Source: Takakia lepidozioides
Lineage: Eukaryota > Streptophyta > Takakiopsida > Takakiales > Takakiaceae
Assembly (NCBI GenBank): GCA_030704615.1
Contig: CM060731.1
Coordinates: forward strand, 50,034,001-50,098,000
Direction of reading: 5' to 3'
Length of the DNA: 64,000 nt
Each line of letters starts with the position of its first letter. The stretch's first letter is position 1. This document shows positions 47,101 through 59,300 of this stretch, piece after piece. The notes under the pieces are model-generated. The model worked only from the letters and a program-made list of their open reading frames with translations. It did not search any database and was not told the DNA's origin. A program made the position numbers and the translations under genes.

Positions 47101-50100
47101 GAAGGTCCTAACAGTGTTTCATTAAAGTCATCAAACAGCCCTCTCTTACTACCACCCCCATTCATCCATGGGCGTAAAGCAGAATAATTGTCACGCCCAA
47201 TGATATTACTTGGAATGACACCTTTCTGATCACCCGAAAATTCCCTCCGATCGAAAAGGGTCACTGCAGTATCTTCATCCTCATCTTCGTCATCAAATAG
47301 GCCACCCTGATATTGCAGTGTCTTCTCCACTCTTGGGCCAGGGCCGGAACCCGTTCCAGAGCTTGACTCATGTTTGGAGGTCAAACTGGACTCACTGCTT
47401 CTGACAATGAGAGTCTCAGAGGGCCTGGCTGCGGAGGTTTCAGCATCAGGTCTGATAGAAAGTTGTCTAACTGGAAGATTCTTTTCCACAAAGATGAAAT
47501 TACCATTGTTAACTGGAGGTACATCTGGCTGAACTCTTGTGCCACCACTAGAAGCTTGAGAATCACTGCTGCTTGATCGGGACTTATTTCTCTCAGCTCC
47601 CACTTTTGCTGTTTCTGATACTCTAAAGAGCATGTCGGGTACAGTGGGCATTGGTGCACTATCAGAGATTGGCATCCGTCCGGTACCCTGCTTTTGGTGC
47701 ACTAGGTCGCTTTCATCGTCATCATCATCATCATACAAACCAAGTGATACGCCAGGAAGAGGAGGTTGAGGTGACCCAATTGCTCCAACTGGAGCAGTGT
47801 CCCTGGAGTTTGGTGTGGTTTGATGTCCTAACTTGGACCTGCTTTGCCTGTCTTGCTGAGAAGGCAAATGGTTCACTACAGCCTGTCTGGCTGAACTGAA
47901 ATGACTGGGTGAATGTTGACCACTGAAGCTTTGAGCAATATAAGAGTCATTCTTCGCAGCCATCTTCAAGATATCTCCATAAGCAAGCGTGGCTGATATC
48001 TGCATAAAACCGGGACCCGCCTGGTCAGCAGGACAATACTAAACACAATTGAAAGCTTACTTCATTGTCTCAGAGAAAAACCAAACATCGAATACTCTCC
48101 TTCTCCAAGGGAATAATCAACAGTTGCAAAAAGGTGGACCCTACAGGATTAGTGTGCAAGCTTTTACGAAGCTGGTGTCCACAGAAACAGCGAATCCTTG
48201 ACATCGCATGACCGGAGCACCTAGGTGAGTACACAGTTAACCTCTTCCCAACCCCAGTTTAGTTTACAGATCCCCTTGTCAGATAAAAGAGAAATATTTG
48301 CTCTGTCGGTTGCCCACATGGAAATAGTTAGTTCCTCTACTTACAGCTTCCATTCAAACTCTGCTTTCCCAGCCAGTTGACCTATGGCAACTGTATGCGT
48401 TAAGGAACAATAAAGAGAACTTACACACAACCCAAAGAGTAAAAATGTCCATAGCAGCTAGAATTAGTCCAGTCTGCAACCATTTTCCCCCAATCTCAGA
48501 AAATATGAGGAGAGGATAAGGAAAGCATACATGTTCTGGGGAGGTACTGATGAGAGTACTGGTCTTATCTGCTTGATCTGATGCTGGGGAAACTAAACAA
48601 TCACCCATGTAATCCTCAATAAAAGACCCCTCCTTTTGGGAGGAAGGTGATGCGAGCCCTTGACCAGCTGCAGCTGGCATGTCCCACTGCAATTTGCTCT
48701 CCACCGTTTTAGATCTGGTCCTGCCAATAAACTTCATGCAGCCCAGTTTAAGCAGTGCCTCTGCATTGCGGCAGTGATTATCCCTCCTTACAGTTTGCAG
48801 AGAGGACATGCTTCCACAGTTAATATAAGCAGAGAGGAAGTGAAATTAAGACAGGATGTGAGCGTCAGAATTTGATACCTGGCAGAGTTGCTCAACTTTG
48901 TATCTGCCTCTACATCATTGTAGTACCCAGTATTTTCAAAAGTCGGCAGCATGGAATCCTCATCTGCAAAAAGGAGGCCACAGCAGAACTGCTGTAACAC
49001 TGAATGTAGGCCTGCCTCTTTCATCTCCTCTCAGACATGTCGGATCGACTTTCCTATATTTGGTTCCCCATGGATTAAGCTGCAACCAATTGAGGAGTCT
49101 ATACATACTCCTCTCAAGCAGACAAAATCCTTGATATTACAAAACTTCTCTCAAAATACATGCAGACAAGCAAAGTGTGTCAATGCATACATGGCAGTGA
49201 CGGCCCACGCAGCGCAGCCTCTAACATGGCCTTGAAGTCCAGGGCAGCTGAAACTGCTGGCTCCAAACCTCCTCCCTGCAAATCACCACACTTTCATTAC
49301 TCCTTTGTTTCGGCTCCATAAAAGGTGATCAAAACTGGCAACATGTCAACAGAGGTTGTGTTCTTTGTCTGTGTGTGTATCGGGATGTATGTCTGAACAA
49401 CAGGACCAGTAACCTTCCTGAGAAAGAATGAAACAAGTTGCCAACCTGGTGACCTGATATTTCACTTTCGGTTCCAGACCACTCTTCATCTGACAGCACG
49501 CCTACACCCAACATCTCTGCCGCCATGTGGGCTTCATCTCTCTCAGTATCGCTGTCTGTTTCTCCCATATCTGAACTTGAGGTGCCTGCAGGTGATTCTG
49601 CAACAACCGGTCTGTTAACCCTTGTACCACAAGGACCGCTTAGTTGAACCGTATTAATGCTACATAGGGGAGATTGTGATATTTTCCAACGGTGATGAGG
49701 CAGAATGGACTAGACTGAGACAGATAAACATATAGGGAAGAAACATGCTCTATCGAATGATTGTCCATAGGTAAGGTCATGCAGGAAATGACATGGAACT
49801 ACCAGCCAGACAAAACAGCAATCTGAATAATTTGTTTGCTTTCAACAAATAGGATCCACATGTATTTCTCCAAACCACCACTATGTCCATGACCATTATT
49901 GAAAGATGGGGTAAGCTTTCTGAAATTTGTTTAAGGACTCACTTTGTCAGGGCACACAAGACCCAAGGTAATCAGTCCAGCAATGCAACTAACATTCCAA
50001 AAGAGCCACACACACACACACCAAGAGGAAGGTTTGAATACCTGCAAGACCACAGCAGCTGTCCCTGGCAAACTCCTCAGTTCCAATTATGTACGGCAGT

Positions 50101-51227
50101 TTAGGGCGCTGTCTCATTCTGTCCCTTTCCACCTGCACAAGCATATTTTGCATGTGAGATCTAAACTATAGTGCAACAATTCTTGGTCAGGTAGACTCTA
50201 AGATTGATAGCTTGATGGTAGCACGCCCAGATATCCTGACAGAGAACCAGATCAAGAAGAAGAATGGTTCAGAGGTGCTTGCATTTAACATCACTTGTGA
50301 CCATAATGCAATTTGCCTCACAGAGGTGGTAATATAAATGTGGAAGAGCAAATAGGTCGTCCATCCTGCACCATCTATGTTATATCTATGGTATTATGGA
50401 AACCTATTAAATATTAGTCCAGGTGTCGGGTGTATATTTCTTTTTTGTCTCACTCCGAGCATCTGTCAAGGACAAGGCACACCAGCAATGTGCATGGTTT
50501 TCATCCTTACTACATGCAGAAAGGCGTACCCTAGCTGATGCTCTGTGCATATGTGGCACCAATGCTGCCCGCTTAGGCTGCTTGCCACTAAGCCCTTCAA
50601 AAGCACTCCATGCGAGCAAGACTGCTTCCTTGTAGCGAGGAATTATGTCTGATTCATAGCCCTCCACATGGACCTTGCTGGTCTGTGGCCCCTCTGTTAC
50701 AGCCAATGTTTCATCCTCCTCATACACACGCTGCAACCATATATTTAATGTCACGACATTGATACTGGATCTCTCACAAGACCTTCAACCTAAACCAAAG
50801 ACAGCATGTTTGGCTATGACCAATCCAAGATGTTTGTGTGCTTACTTACGACAACATACATTGTGGCACTCACATTTTCAATGAACTGGGAAGTGGACAG
50901 TGCTCGAAAGCTGTTGAAGGTGTTATGCAGGTTCAGCTCCACGTCACTGGTTTGATCCCCCAGTTGCTCGACCTGCTTAGCCACACTTTCAGTTCTTCTC
51001 TTCAGCTGTTCTGCAAATCCCTCAAGCCAGCGTTGTAGCTGCCACATACCAACACGAGTTTGGGAAGTTGGTAAATTCTCTGGAATTGGCATCCATCCGG
51101 GGTGCCCTGTAGGACCCTGACTATTGCCTCGTGATGAGAAGAACACCCAGGGTTTACCAGATGGAGATAGTAACCCAGCTTCAGGAGTAAGGGGGCCACA
51201 AAATTTCGACTGAGTGCTCAAACTGAC
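44102..51227 (-). CDS. WASHC2: WASHC2/FAM21-like WASH-complex subunit (5' end unresolved)
   Basis: FAM21 is the WASH-complex subunit that binds retromer through repeated LFa motifs and brings Arp2/3-driven actin assembly to endosomes. Twelve exons join without phase conflict (1389 codons from 51227): 50874-51227, 50530-50730, 50042-50132, 49446-49597, 49191-49275, 48879-48963, 48531-48786, 46218-47999, 45590-45780, 45270-45424, 45033-45116 and 44102-44835. The N-terminal head matches human FAM21 in order: WLEGFAEQLKRRT, LHNTFNSFRALSTSQFIEN, RVYEEDETLAV, DIIPRYKEAV, RPKLPYIIGTEEF. After it come SDEEWSGTESE and LDFKAMLEAALRGP, then a long disordered tail with LFa-type motifs: GLFDDEDEDEDTAVTLF, GLFDDFNETLLG, SLFEDDDDSEEDLF, LLFGDEDDDGEDALFG and the terminal SLFEDDDES. 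The first exon is not settled. A phase-compatible candidate is 51771-51800 (MTSRRRWGGQ). Confidence 0.88.
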
Positions 51228-51800
51228 CTACACAACTCTAACGGCCAATAGATTGCAGTGATCAGCTGGCCAGCACTGTGTGCGTCTTGAGCGATGTGTG
51301 TTTAAGTGTGTGTGAGAGAGAGAGGGCTCGAAACACCTGTGACTTTGGAATGACTCCATTCTTTCACACAGGTCCACGAAAATGATCACAAAACCTTCCT
51401 CGAATAAAATCAACCCCAACCTGTGAACCTCGGATCGAGATTCGTCTACCGTCAGGCATACGGTCCGCAATAATAAGATGCACAATCAGCAAGCATGGCA
51501 TGAATGCAAAAATGATTCAAAAAGTGTGACGTGCGTACAAACACGCAACCTTGTGGCCCTTGTCCCAACGCGCGATTTGGACAGAGCAGGACAGAAAATG
51601 GAACGAGGGGAGGCAGACTGGCCAACGATCAATACCAAACAAGGAAGGGAGGCAGATAAAAGAGAAAAAAGACCTGAACGTCCGAGTGAAGAGACCATCC
51701 TGAATTGGCAGCCTCTGCGGACACAGCCAGCAGCGACGTCTTGTCCATCTGCGGTCTTCGTTGCGGGCACCTGCCCTCCCCACCTCCTCCTGCTTGTCAT

Positions 51801-53398
51801 CTCCTCAACCACGCTTTAAAGAGGCTGCTAGCAGAGCAAAAACCCGAAACCGCAGCCATGATCTGAGGAGCACATGCACCTGTGGAGACTCCAGGCAGAT
51901 CCTGTAAGCAAAATTCTGCAAAACTGTAGCATCAACGACTTTCCATCACAATTACTATTGACAGATCTTTGTCATCAAACAGCATTCAAGCTCGCAGAAT
52001 AGTGAACTGCCTTTACTACTATGCCATCATCCACAGCGTCGCCATGGATCCTTGCATCGATGCAGCGAGAGAGCAAACCGGGAGGATCCAAATCATTCTA
52101 CGTGGCAAAGCTACGAGCGACGTGTAGACGGATGAACATCGTGGATGTAGAAATACTGTACATCCAAATCATTCTACGTGGCAAAGCTACGAGCGAGGTG
52201 TAGACAGATGAACATCGTGGATGTACAAGTACTGTACATCCAGCTTACTACTTACTACCTAGTAACAGCACCGTAACTCGTCACACGCACTTGCGAGATC
52301 GAATGAGACGAAGGGACGGATTGGCGGGCCGCCGTCAAGTTAACGTACACTAACGGCCATCTTCGTCGGTGTTTCGTCGGATGACGGAGACGCTCGCTTG
52401 TATTTCGCTGGTATCCAAGGATCGTTTCTGTCCGTTATCCGCCAGATCGGGCAGGTAACCCTAAATAAACTCCAGTTATATTTTAGATAAACTATTTATA
52501 CGACGAGTATTGCGTGTGACCGATAGGTAGTACTTGGGACCAGTTTAGGGATTAGAGAAATGAAATCTTACTTAGTTTCGTCGATATGAGGCCGGCTCTT
52601 CCTCTTCTCTTCTTTTTTCCTCTGCTTGTCTCGGAGGCTCTCAAGGTATGCACCATTTTCCAGCCCGATTCTTCAGTTGTGTTTGCTTCAGGGATGCCGC
52701 TGTGTTCTCGCTATCTCAAGTTTTGTGCGAAATCGCTGTTGTTATCTTCAATGTATGTGATCCGGTAGGTCGAGGGAATCTTCACCTTTCTGGTCGCAGG
52801 ATCCTGCGAGTCCCAGACTTCAATCCATATGCCTCTTGCTCACAGGCCATTTCTGTTGGCCCCCCTCTCTGTTTCTTTCTCTCGCCCCTCGCTTCAGTGC
52901 TATTTTTCTCGCCTTTGTCAGATTCCGAAGCCATCGTCTAGATAGGGGTGACATGTGATCCAATTGTTCAGTTCTGCAACGTGCTTCTCTGTGCGAAGTG
53001 CCTTCACCTGTCTCTCTGGGCTTCCCGCTTTAGGTTTTCTTTGCACTCCATTCCTTCCCTACTTATGGTCATCGTGGGGAAGACCTGATTGTATGTTGCT
53101 CTTTTATAATCACCTATCTTCTGTCACGCGTTTGTTTTCATCGGGCTGCTCATGCCCTTAAGACGTTTGCGACTAGGGTAAGTTGTTGAACCATGTTTGA
53201 GGTGCTATGGCTGTCGAGTGTTGAATTCGGAGCCTATGGTCTACGTCTCTGTTGGTTTGTTCTTATCTTGCAAGGAGCTGATGCAAATGTATCACTTTGA
53301 CACTTGAGAATCACTAATTCTTCTTGGATGTGGCATTTACAGCAAGAGGGATAGCGAAACCCTCTTCCTTTGACAGGTGATTGTAAGTCGTTGGTGAA
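51801..53398. promoter_or_regulatory. head-to-head intergenic region between FAM21-like and SPT5
   Basis: About 1.6 kb between divergently read genes, presumably holding both promoters and 5' leaders. It includes the 76-bp tandem duplication at 52086-52237. A pyrimidine-rich stretch at about 52580-52640 and the sequence up to 53398 probably form the SPT5 leader, likely with an intron. I see no TATA box that I would defend. Confidence 0.4.
52086..52237. repeat. 76-bp tandem duplication with a hairpin
   Basis: Two head-to-tail units, 52086-52161 and 52162-52237, differing at only a few positions, with a third start (ATCC) at 52238. The end of unit 2 reads GGATGTAC-AAGTACT-GTACATCC, an 8-bp perfect stem with a 7-nt loop. 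Unit 1 has the same stem with one mismatch. Confidence 0.92.
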
Positions 53399-56300
53399 AT
53401 GGCTGTCAAGCATTATGATGATGATGAAGCGGAGGAGGTGGACGAGGAGGAGGCAGAGGCTGAGGAAGTAGAAGAAGAAGAGCCGGAGGAAGAAGAGGAG
53501 GCCGATGAAGATGAGGAAGAAGAGGAAGAAAGAAGTCGCAAGCGGAAGTACAAGGTCTCTCTCTAGATTTAAGTTGTATCTAGTCTCCCAAGGTCTGTCT
53601 GACGACAAAGGCATTACCTGACATTGGTACAGTCCTCAAGTGAATACGAATCTACCAAACAGAATCTTCCTTAAATGATTGATTGTTATTGTCAGGCTGA
53701 ACCACTGCCATGCCCTTCTCTCGGAAAGCACTTATTCTGTTTCTGGAAATATTTCGAATTGAATTACCTCTTCTTTTTGCTGAGAAGGTGTCATTGTACA
53801 AGCAAAAGTCTTGCAGGCTCGTTCATTGGTTTTTAAAGGAGAACAGTTATTTCCTTAGCACTCTAGGTTCTGTTCATTCACAGCATCTCTCTTTTTGTTG
53901 TTTCTACTTTCTTTGTGGAGCTACTCCAATCTATGGTATCTCTCTATACAGGGGTCTATGTTCATTGATGACGTCGCGGAGGAGGATGATGAAGAAGAAG
54001 AGGAAGAAGAAGCCCCAAGGAAACGCAGGCACCGGCGGGGTATGGAGTTCATTGATGATACCGCTGCTGTTGCAAGTGACGAAGAGGAGGAAGAAGGGGA
54101 GGAGGAGGAAGGTACAACTTTTGAATTGTTACTAATTGTTTTATGTTAATGATTACCTGTTTGAGTGGTCTGTGTTTAAACTCGACTTTGTCAAAGTGCT
54201 TACTTAGTGTGTGCGTGACATCACTGAAACTGGAGAAGGGCTGGAGAGCATACTAGGTTAACCATGTTGCATGATGCCACTGAGACAACTGATGCAGGCC
54301 TGCTCAATTTCGTAACAGCATGGACTTGTATAGAAGACTTGAATAGGACAGAGACATATGGTCATATTTTATTGAGGCTGCTCGTTGAGCTAGCTATACC
54401 CATGTGTTGCTTCTCTAGGTTAGAGGACGGCGATTTGTTCTTCTTTGTTTAGTCGTATTTCTTTGTAATTATCTGTTTATTATTTGTGAATGTCTCAAAC
54501 TCTACTTTCGAAGTAACCCAATCCGAGCAAAGGACGTGTGATTCACAGGTTGTATTGCGGTATAACTTTTTGCAGATTTTATCGAGGAAGGGAATGATAT
54601 AGTTGATGAAGGTGAAGCCCGCCGTATACATCACCGCACACTGCTACCTCGTGATGATCAGCAAGAAGATGTGGAGGATCTTGAGAAATTCATTCAGCAG
54701 CGTTATGGCCGACAGGTATTTGTTTGCATAACTGTATCTTCGTAGTGGTGGGGTTCTGGTTGTGGGCATCCTGTGTGACATTCCCTTGATTTGCAAGATG
54801 CTACTAGTGAAGTTTCATGTGTGGGTCTTCCACAACAGAACAGGTAGGATTGAAGTTTCTAGTTCATCTGCATGGCCACTTCCGGATCCTGTTACTGGTT
54901 TGGGGTTCTTCAACACTGAAGCCATGTCAATTGTGGTGAGACTCACCGTAGAATCACTTACGTTCAGCCCAAGCTGTCGGTGGCAATCTGCATAGCTTCT
55001 GGGTAGTTTAATCTCCAGTCAATTGTTCTCAACGAGTGGAGTTTTTTTTTCGCAGGAGTATGATGAGTATGATGAAGCCGAAACTACAGAGGTTGAGCAG
55101 CAAGCGTTATTGCCTTCGGTCAAGGACCCAAAATTGTGGATGGTTAAGTGCTTGGTATGTTTCTTTAGCTTTTGCAATACCTTCTGTAGGATTCAATTGG
55201 AGATTTAAGGAGACATTTATTGATGCAGTGTTACTCACTAGGACAAAAATTTACCTGTCTTTGACTTGGTTCTGTGCAACTTGCAGCTGGGGCATGAGCG
55301 TGAAGCTGCAATATGTCTGATGCAGAAGTACTTGGACCATGAAGCTCAACACCAGCCACTATTGATTAAGTCTGCCATTGCACTTGATCATTTGAAAGGC
55401 TATCTGTATATAGAATCTGAGAAGGAGGCTTATGTGAGACAGGTAATGACTGGATACAGACCTGTACTATCTCGTGTTCAAATCTCATATAGCAAGACTT
55501 ATCCCTCGTTGACAATAGGGTTTATTTCATATATGCTGTACCCTGCAATCCTTCAGAGTATCCTGTATGGGAGCCTCTTGCAGGTGCAGTTATGATGGCA
55601 AGCAAGAAAATGCAGACATGTCTTGTGGATGCCATTTTCTATCTTATCACTTTAGGCCTCGTTGCCTTGCCACCTCCCTACATTTGCGGCCACTGGCTGA
55701 TGGGGTTGCAAATTAAGTTGTTGATACATCATGGTAGTGGATCCTCTGTTATCATGCTTGCTGTTATATGTTGAATCCCTGCTTGGCAATCTGGTGTTCA
55801 CTGTTATTAGGATCTTGTGTTAAGGAGCATGGGTTCTGTACAGGCTTGCAAGGGTATGCGCATGATTTACTCTCAAAAAGTTACCTTAGTTCCTATCAAG
55901 GAGATGACGGATGTGCTGTCAGTGGAGAAGAAGTCAGTTGAAATTGACCAAGACACATGGGTCAGAGTGAAGACAGGTATCTACAAGGGTGACCTGGCCA
56001 AGGTAAGGATGGGGTGACTTCCCTCCTATCTTAACTCCTGTTTCACATTTACCATTAAAATCTTTAGTAAGTAGTGTAGCTAAACATGAACATCAGGAAA
56101 ATGTGATGAGAACTATCTATCATCAGTTGAAGTTTTTCAATTCTTAAGAGACGCTAAGTGCTGTTTTATGTGGACAGGTGGTGGATGTGGATCATGTGAG
56201 ACAGCGGGCCTCAATTAAGCTTATTCCCCGAATTGATCTCCAAGCTCTAGCTGCAAAACTTGTGAGTGTGCAATGACTTCGTTTTGGCAGTTGTCGCATG

Positions 56301-59300
56301 CCTAGGTCATCTTGCCTGTCATCATTCTGTATTTTTCTGAAACTTTCTCTGGTGAGAGTAGGTTTATACATCTGCATCTGAATTTTTTATGACGGCTTGG
56401 AAGCGGAAAAGTAAGCTATACATGTTAAAGTTGGGCATCATGAGTTCTTTTGTGGTCTTCCCTGCAAGTACATGTTCTAAAGGGAGTCGGCGGATGAGAG
56501 TCTTTCCAGAGTGTCAACGTAGTTGGTCTGCAACGTAGTTATGAGAACTTTTTGTTTTGTGCAGGAAGGAAGAGATGACATGAAAAAGCGGCCCAAACCT
56601 GCCCCCCGCTTCATCAGCATTCAGGAAGTCAAGTATGTTGTCCTGTAGTTGGATACAGTTGCCGTCACTTCTTTTGACAGCACAGGTCCCTTTTTGTGCT
56701 CACAACATTGATGGAAGACATCCTAACTTGACATGCAACATCTTTCAAACCATCAGTCAAAATGGCTTAGGTCATTAAGATATGTCGGTTTTGCTTTGTT
56801 TGTCATTTCAGGGATCTAAGGATTCCTGTGGAGCGCAAGCGGGATAGCAGCACTAGCGAATTCTTTGACCAGTTTGGCAACATGATGTTCAAAGATGGCT
56901 ACCTTTTCAAGACGGTATCGCTGAAGACAATTGATGCCAAAGGAATTGAGCCCTCACTCGATGAGCTGCAAAAGTTCCAGAAACCTGGAGAGGATGGCTT
57001 GGAGGCTTTGGGTCTTCCTCCGACAGCACTCAAGAATCGGGCCCAATTCATGAAGGGTGATTCAGTGGTTGTGATAGAGGGTGATTTGCGGAATCTTATG
57101 GGTATTGTGGAGAAAGTGGATGATGACAGTGTCTATATCCGTCCCAAGAACAAGGATCTGCAGGTCTGTATTATGGCCTCTTTTCGTATGCAACACAACT
57201 TGTGATAATGTTTTCCAGTCTATTTTTCCAAACATATGCAGATTGAATTATCACTACCTTGCTGTGTAAGTGGCGGACACAAGAGCGTAGCCTTATCTTT
57301 GTGATGTTTTAAGATTGCTTTGCATTTGAGCACTGTATGAACATTGCCACTTGGATGGTCCAGACCCTTTTGCCTCTTTCACTCTTTTGGCTTTAATGGT
57401 GCTGTCACTTCTCTTCATGGGATAAGGAAAATAACTTTGCCTCCCCAATGGTCTTTGTCTATGTGAACTGAGTGTCCTGTGCTTGTGCATTATTTGTAGG
57501 GAACCCTGACATTCAAAGAGAAGCAACTGCAAAAGTTTTTCAAGACAGGAGACCATGTGAAAGTCATAGCAGGCCAACATGAGGGCTCCACGGGAATGAT
57601 TGTGAAAGTGCAGACCAATGTCATAACTATTCTTTCTGATACCACACGAGAAGATGTATGTCACTTGACTTTTGTGGTTTTCATGCAGCTTTGAATTGGT
57701 TGTTTGGAAGGATTCATCTGACAGCATTTTCTCTTTGTCAGTAGTCGGAGAAATTTTAATGTGGGGATTGTTTGTGGTGCAAATAGCTTCGAGTGTTTGC
57801 ACACAACATAGTTGAGAGCTCAGAGGTCACTTCAGGCCTTACAAAGCTTGGTGATTATGAACTACACGACCTAGTTGCTCTAGAGTGAGTGACCTTACCT
57901 TCCTATTTCCTGTAATTTTTCCAGAAACATGCATGCAAATTCATAAACAATTGCTTATGTACTGTAACACTGTGCAGATGTGGTATTGTTTCCTTTGCAA
58001 GTTTAGCATGTGTTCCTGCAGTCTAGTGTTCGCAATTTGTGTGAAATGAGCCTGAATTTATCTTGGTTTTGCATTGAAGTATGCTGACAATGTTGTGATA
58101 TGCATGCTCTGCAGTCAATCAACTGTTGGAATCATTGTAAGGGTGGAGAAGGATGGGTTTCAGGTTGGTAGCAACAACGTTTTGTATCCCATTCTCATGT
58201 ATTCTCTTTCAGAATATTGGAAGGTAGTATTTATGTAGTGATGTTTTCATGCATGTAAGTAGTTAATATGATATAAATGTTTTCCTATTCAGGCAAGATT
58301 TCAATTATACAACATTATTCAATTTAGTCCATGAGCACAGTAGTTCTTTGGTTATGTTACTGACATGGGAATGGCATATACAGATCTAGAGAAAAATGTC
58401 TTAACACCATAAACCTTTGTGGCAGATACTGAAAGGGACTCCTGAGAGGCCTGAAGTTTTGACCGTGAAGCAGAGGGACATTCGAAAAAAGATATTTGAC
58501 AAGAAAGCCAGTGCCCAAGACCGGGACATGAATGTGGTTAGCATCAAAGATATTGTGCGCGTTTTGGAGGGCCCCTTTAAGGTATGTTACCATTTTGTTG
58601 CAGAGCTGCTAACTTAAGGACCTCCCGACCACTTATCATCAGCATCACTGGTTGATGACAGATGACAGTCCATAACAATGAAAGCGTCGCTGTTACCCAC
58701 TTGAATGGTTACTTGTTGAACTCACATTCAAGCCACCAGCATTAAAAGTTGTACAAGAGTATTCTAGTCTCCCTGGGTGTAGGATGTCCAGGAAATGTTA
58801 AGATGTCAATCACAGACCTTTATCTTAATCCTCTGTGTTATTATGACTTTGCAGGGGAAACAAGGGTCAGTGGAGCATATAAATCGGGGTATTGTATTTG
58901 TTCATGATCGGCATCATTTAGAGAATGGTGGCTATGTCTGCGTCCGTGCACGTGGTTGCATAGCTTTGGGTGGTTCTCGGAATGGCTCTGAGAGAGGGGT
59001 AACACTCTGTACCTTGTGCATTGCACCATTATCTTGTATGGGCAATCTGGTTCATAAAAAAGGTAGGAGTTGGTCTGTTGACTATTTGGGTGTCTTGTGG
59101 GTAGGTTTAGTCCTCATGGAAGTAGATGTTTTCTTTTATAGACATTTAATGTGACATTGCCAGTATCCAGGTTATCCTTGTCACCGTCTCAAATATCTAT
59201 GGACTTGTCGGATTATAGTCTGATAGTTTGGTATCTGATACATGGAAATTAAAGAGAATTCGTTGATAATACAGAACAGTATTGCACCAACTGCCAACCA

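Noticed and set aside
51486-51812. A full-length first exon of the FAM21-like gene covering this whole frame
   Set aside because: Only a short piece with a phase-0 donor (51771-51800) can join to 51227. The rest reads like leader or intron sequence.
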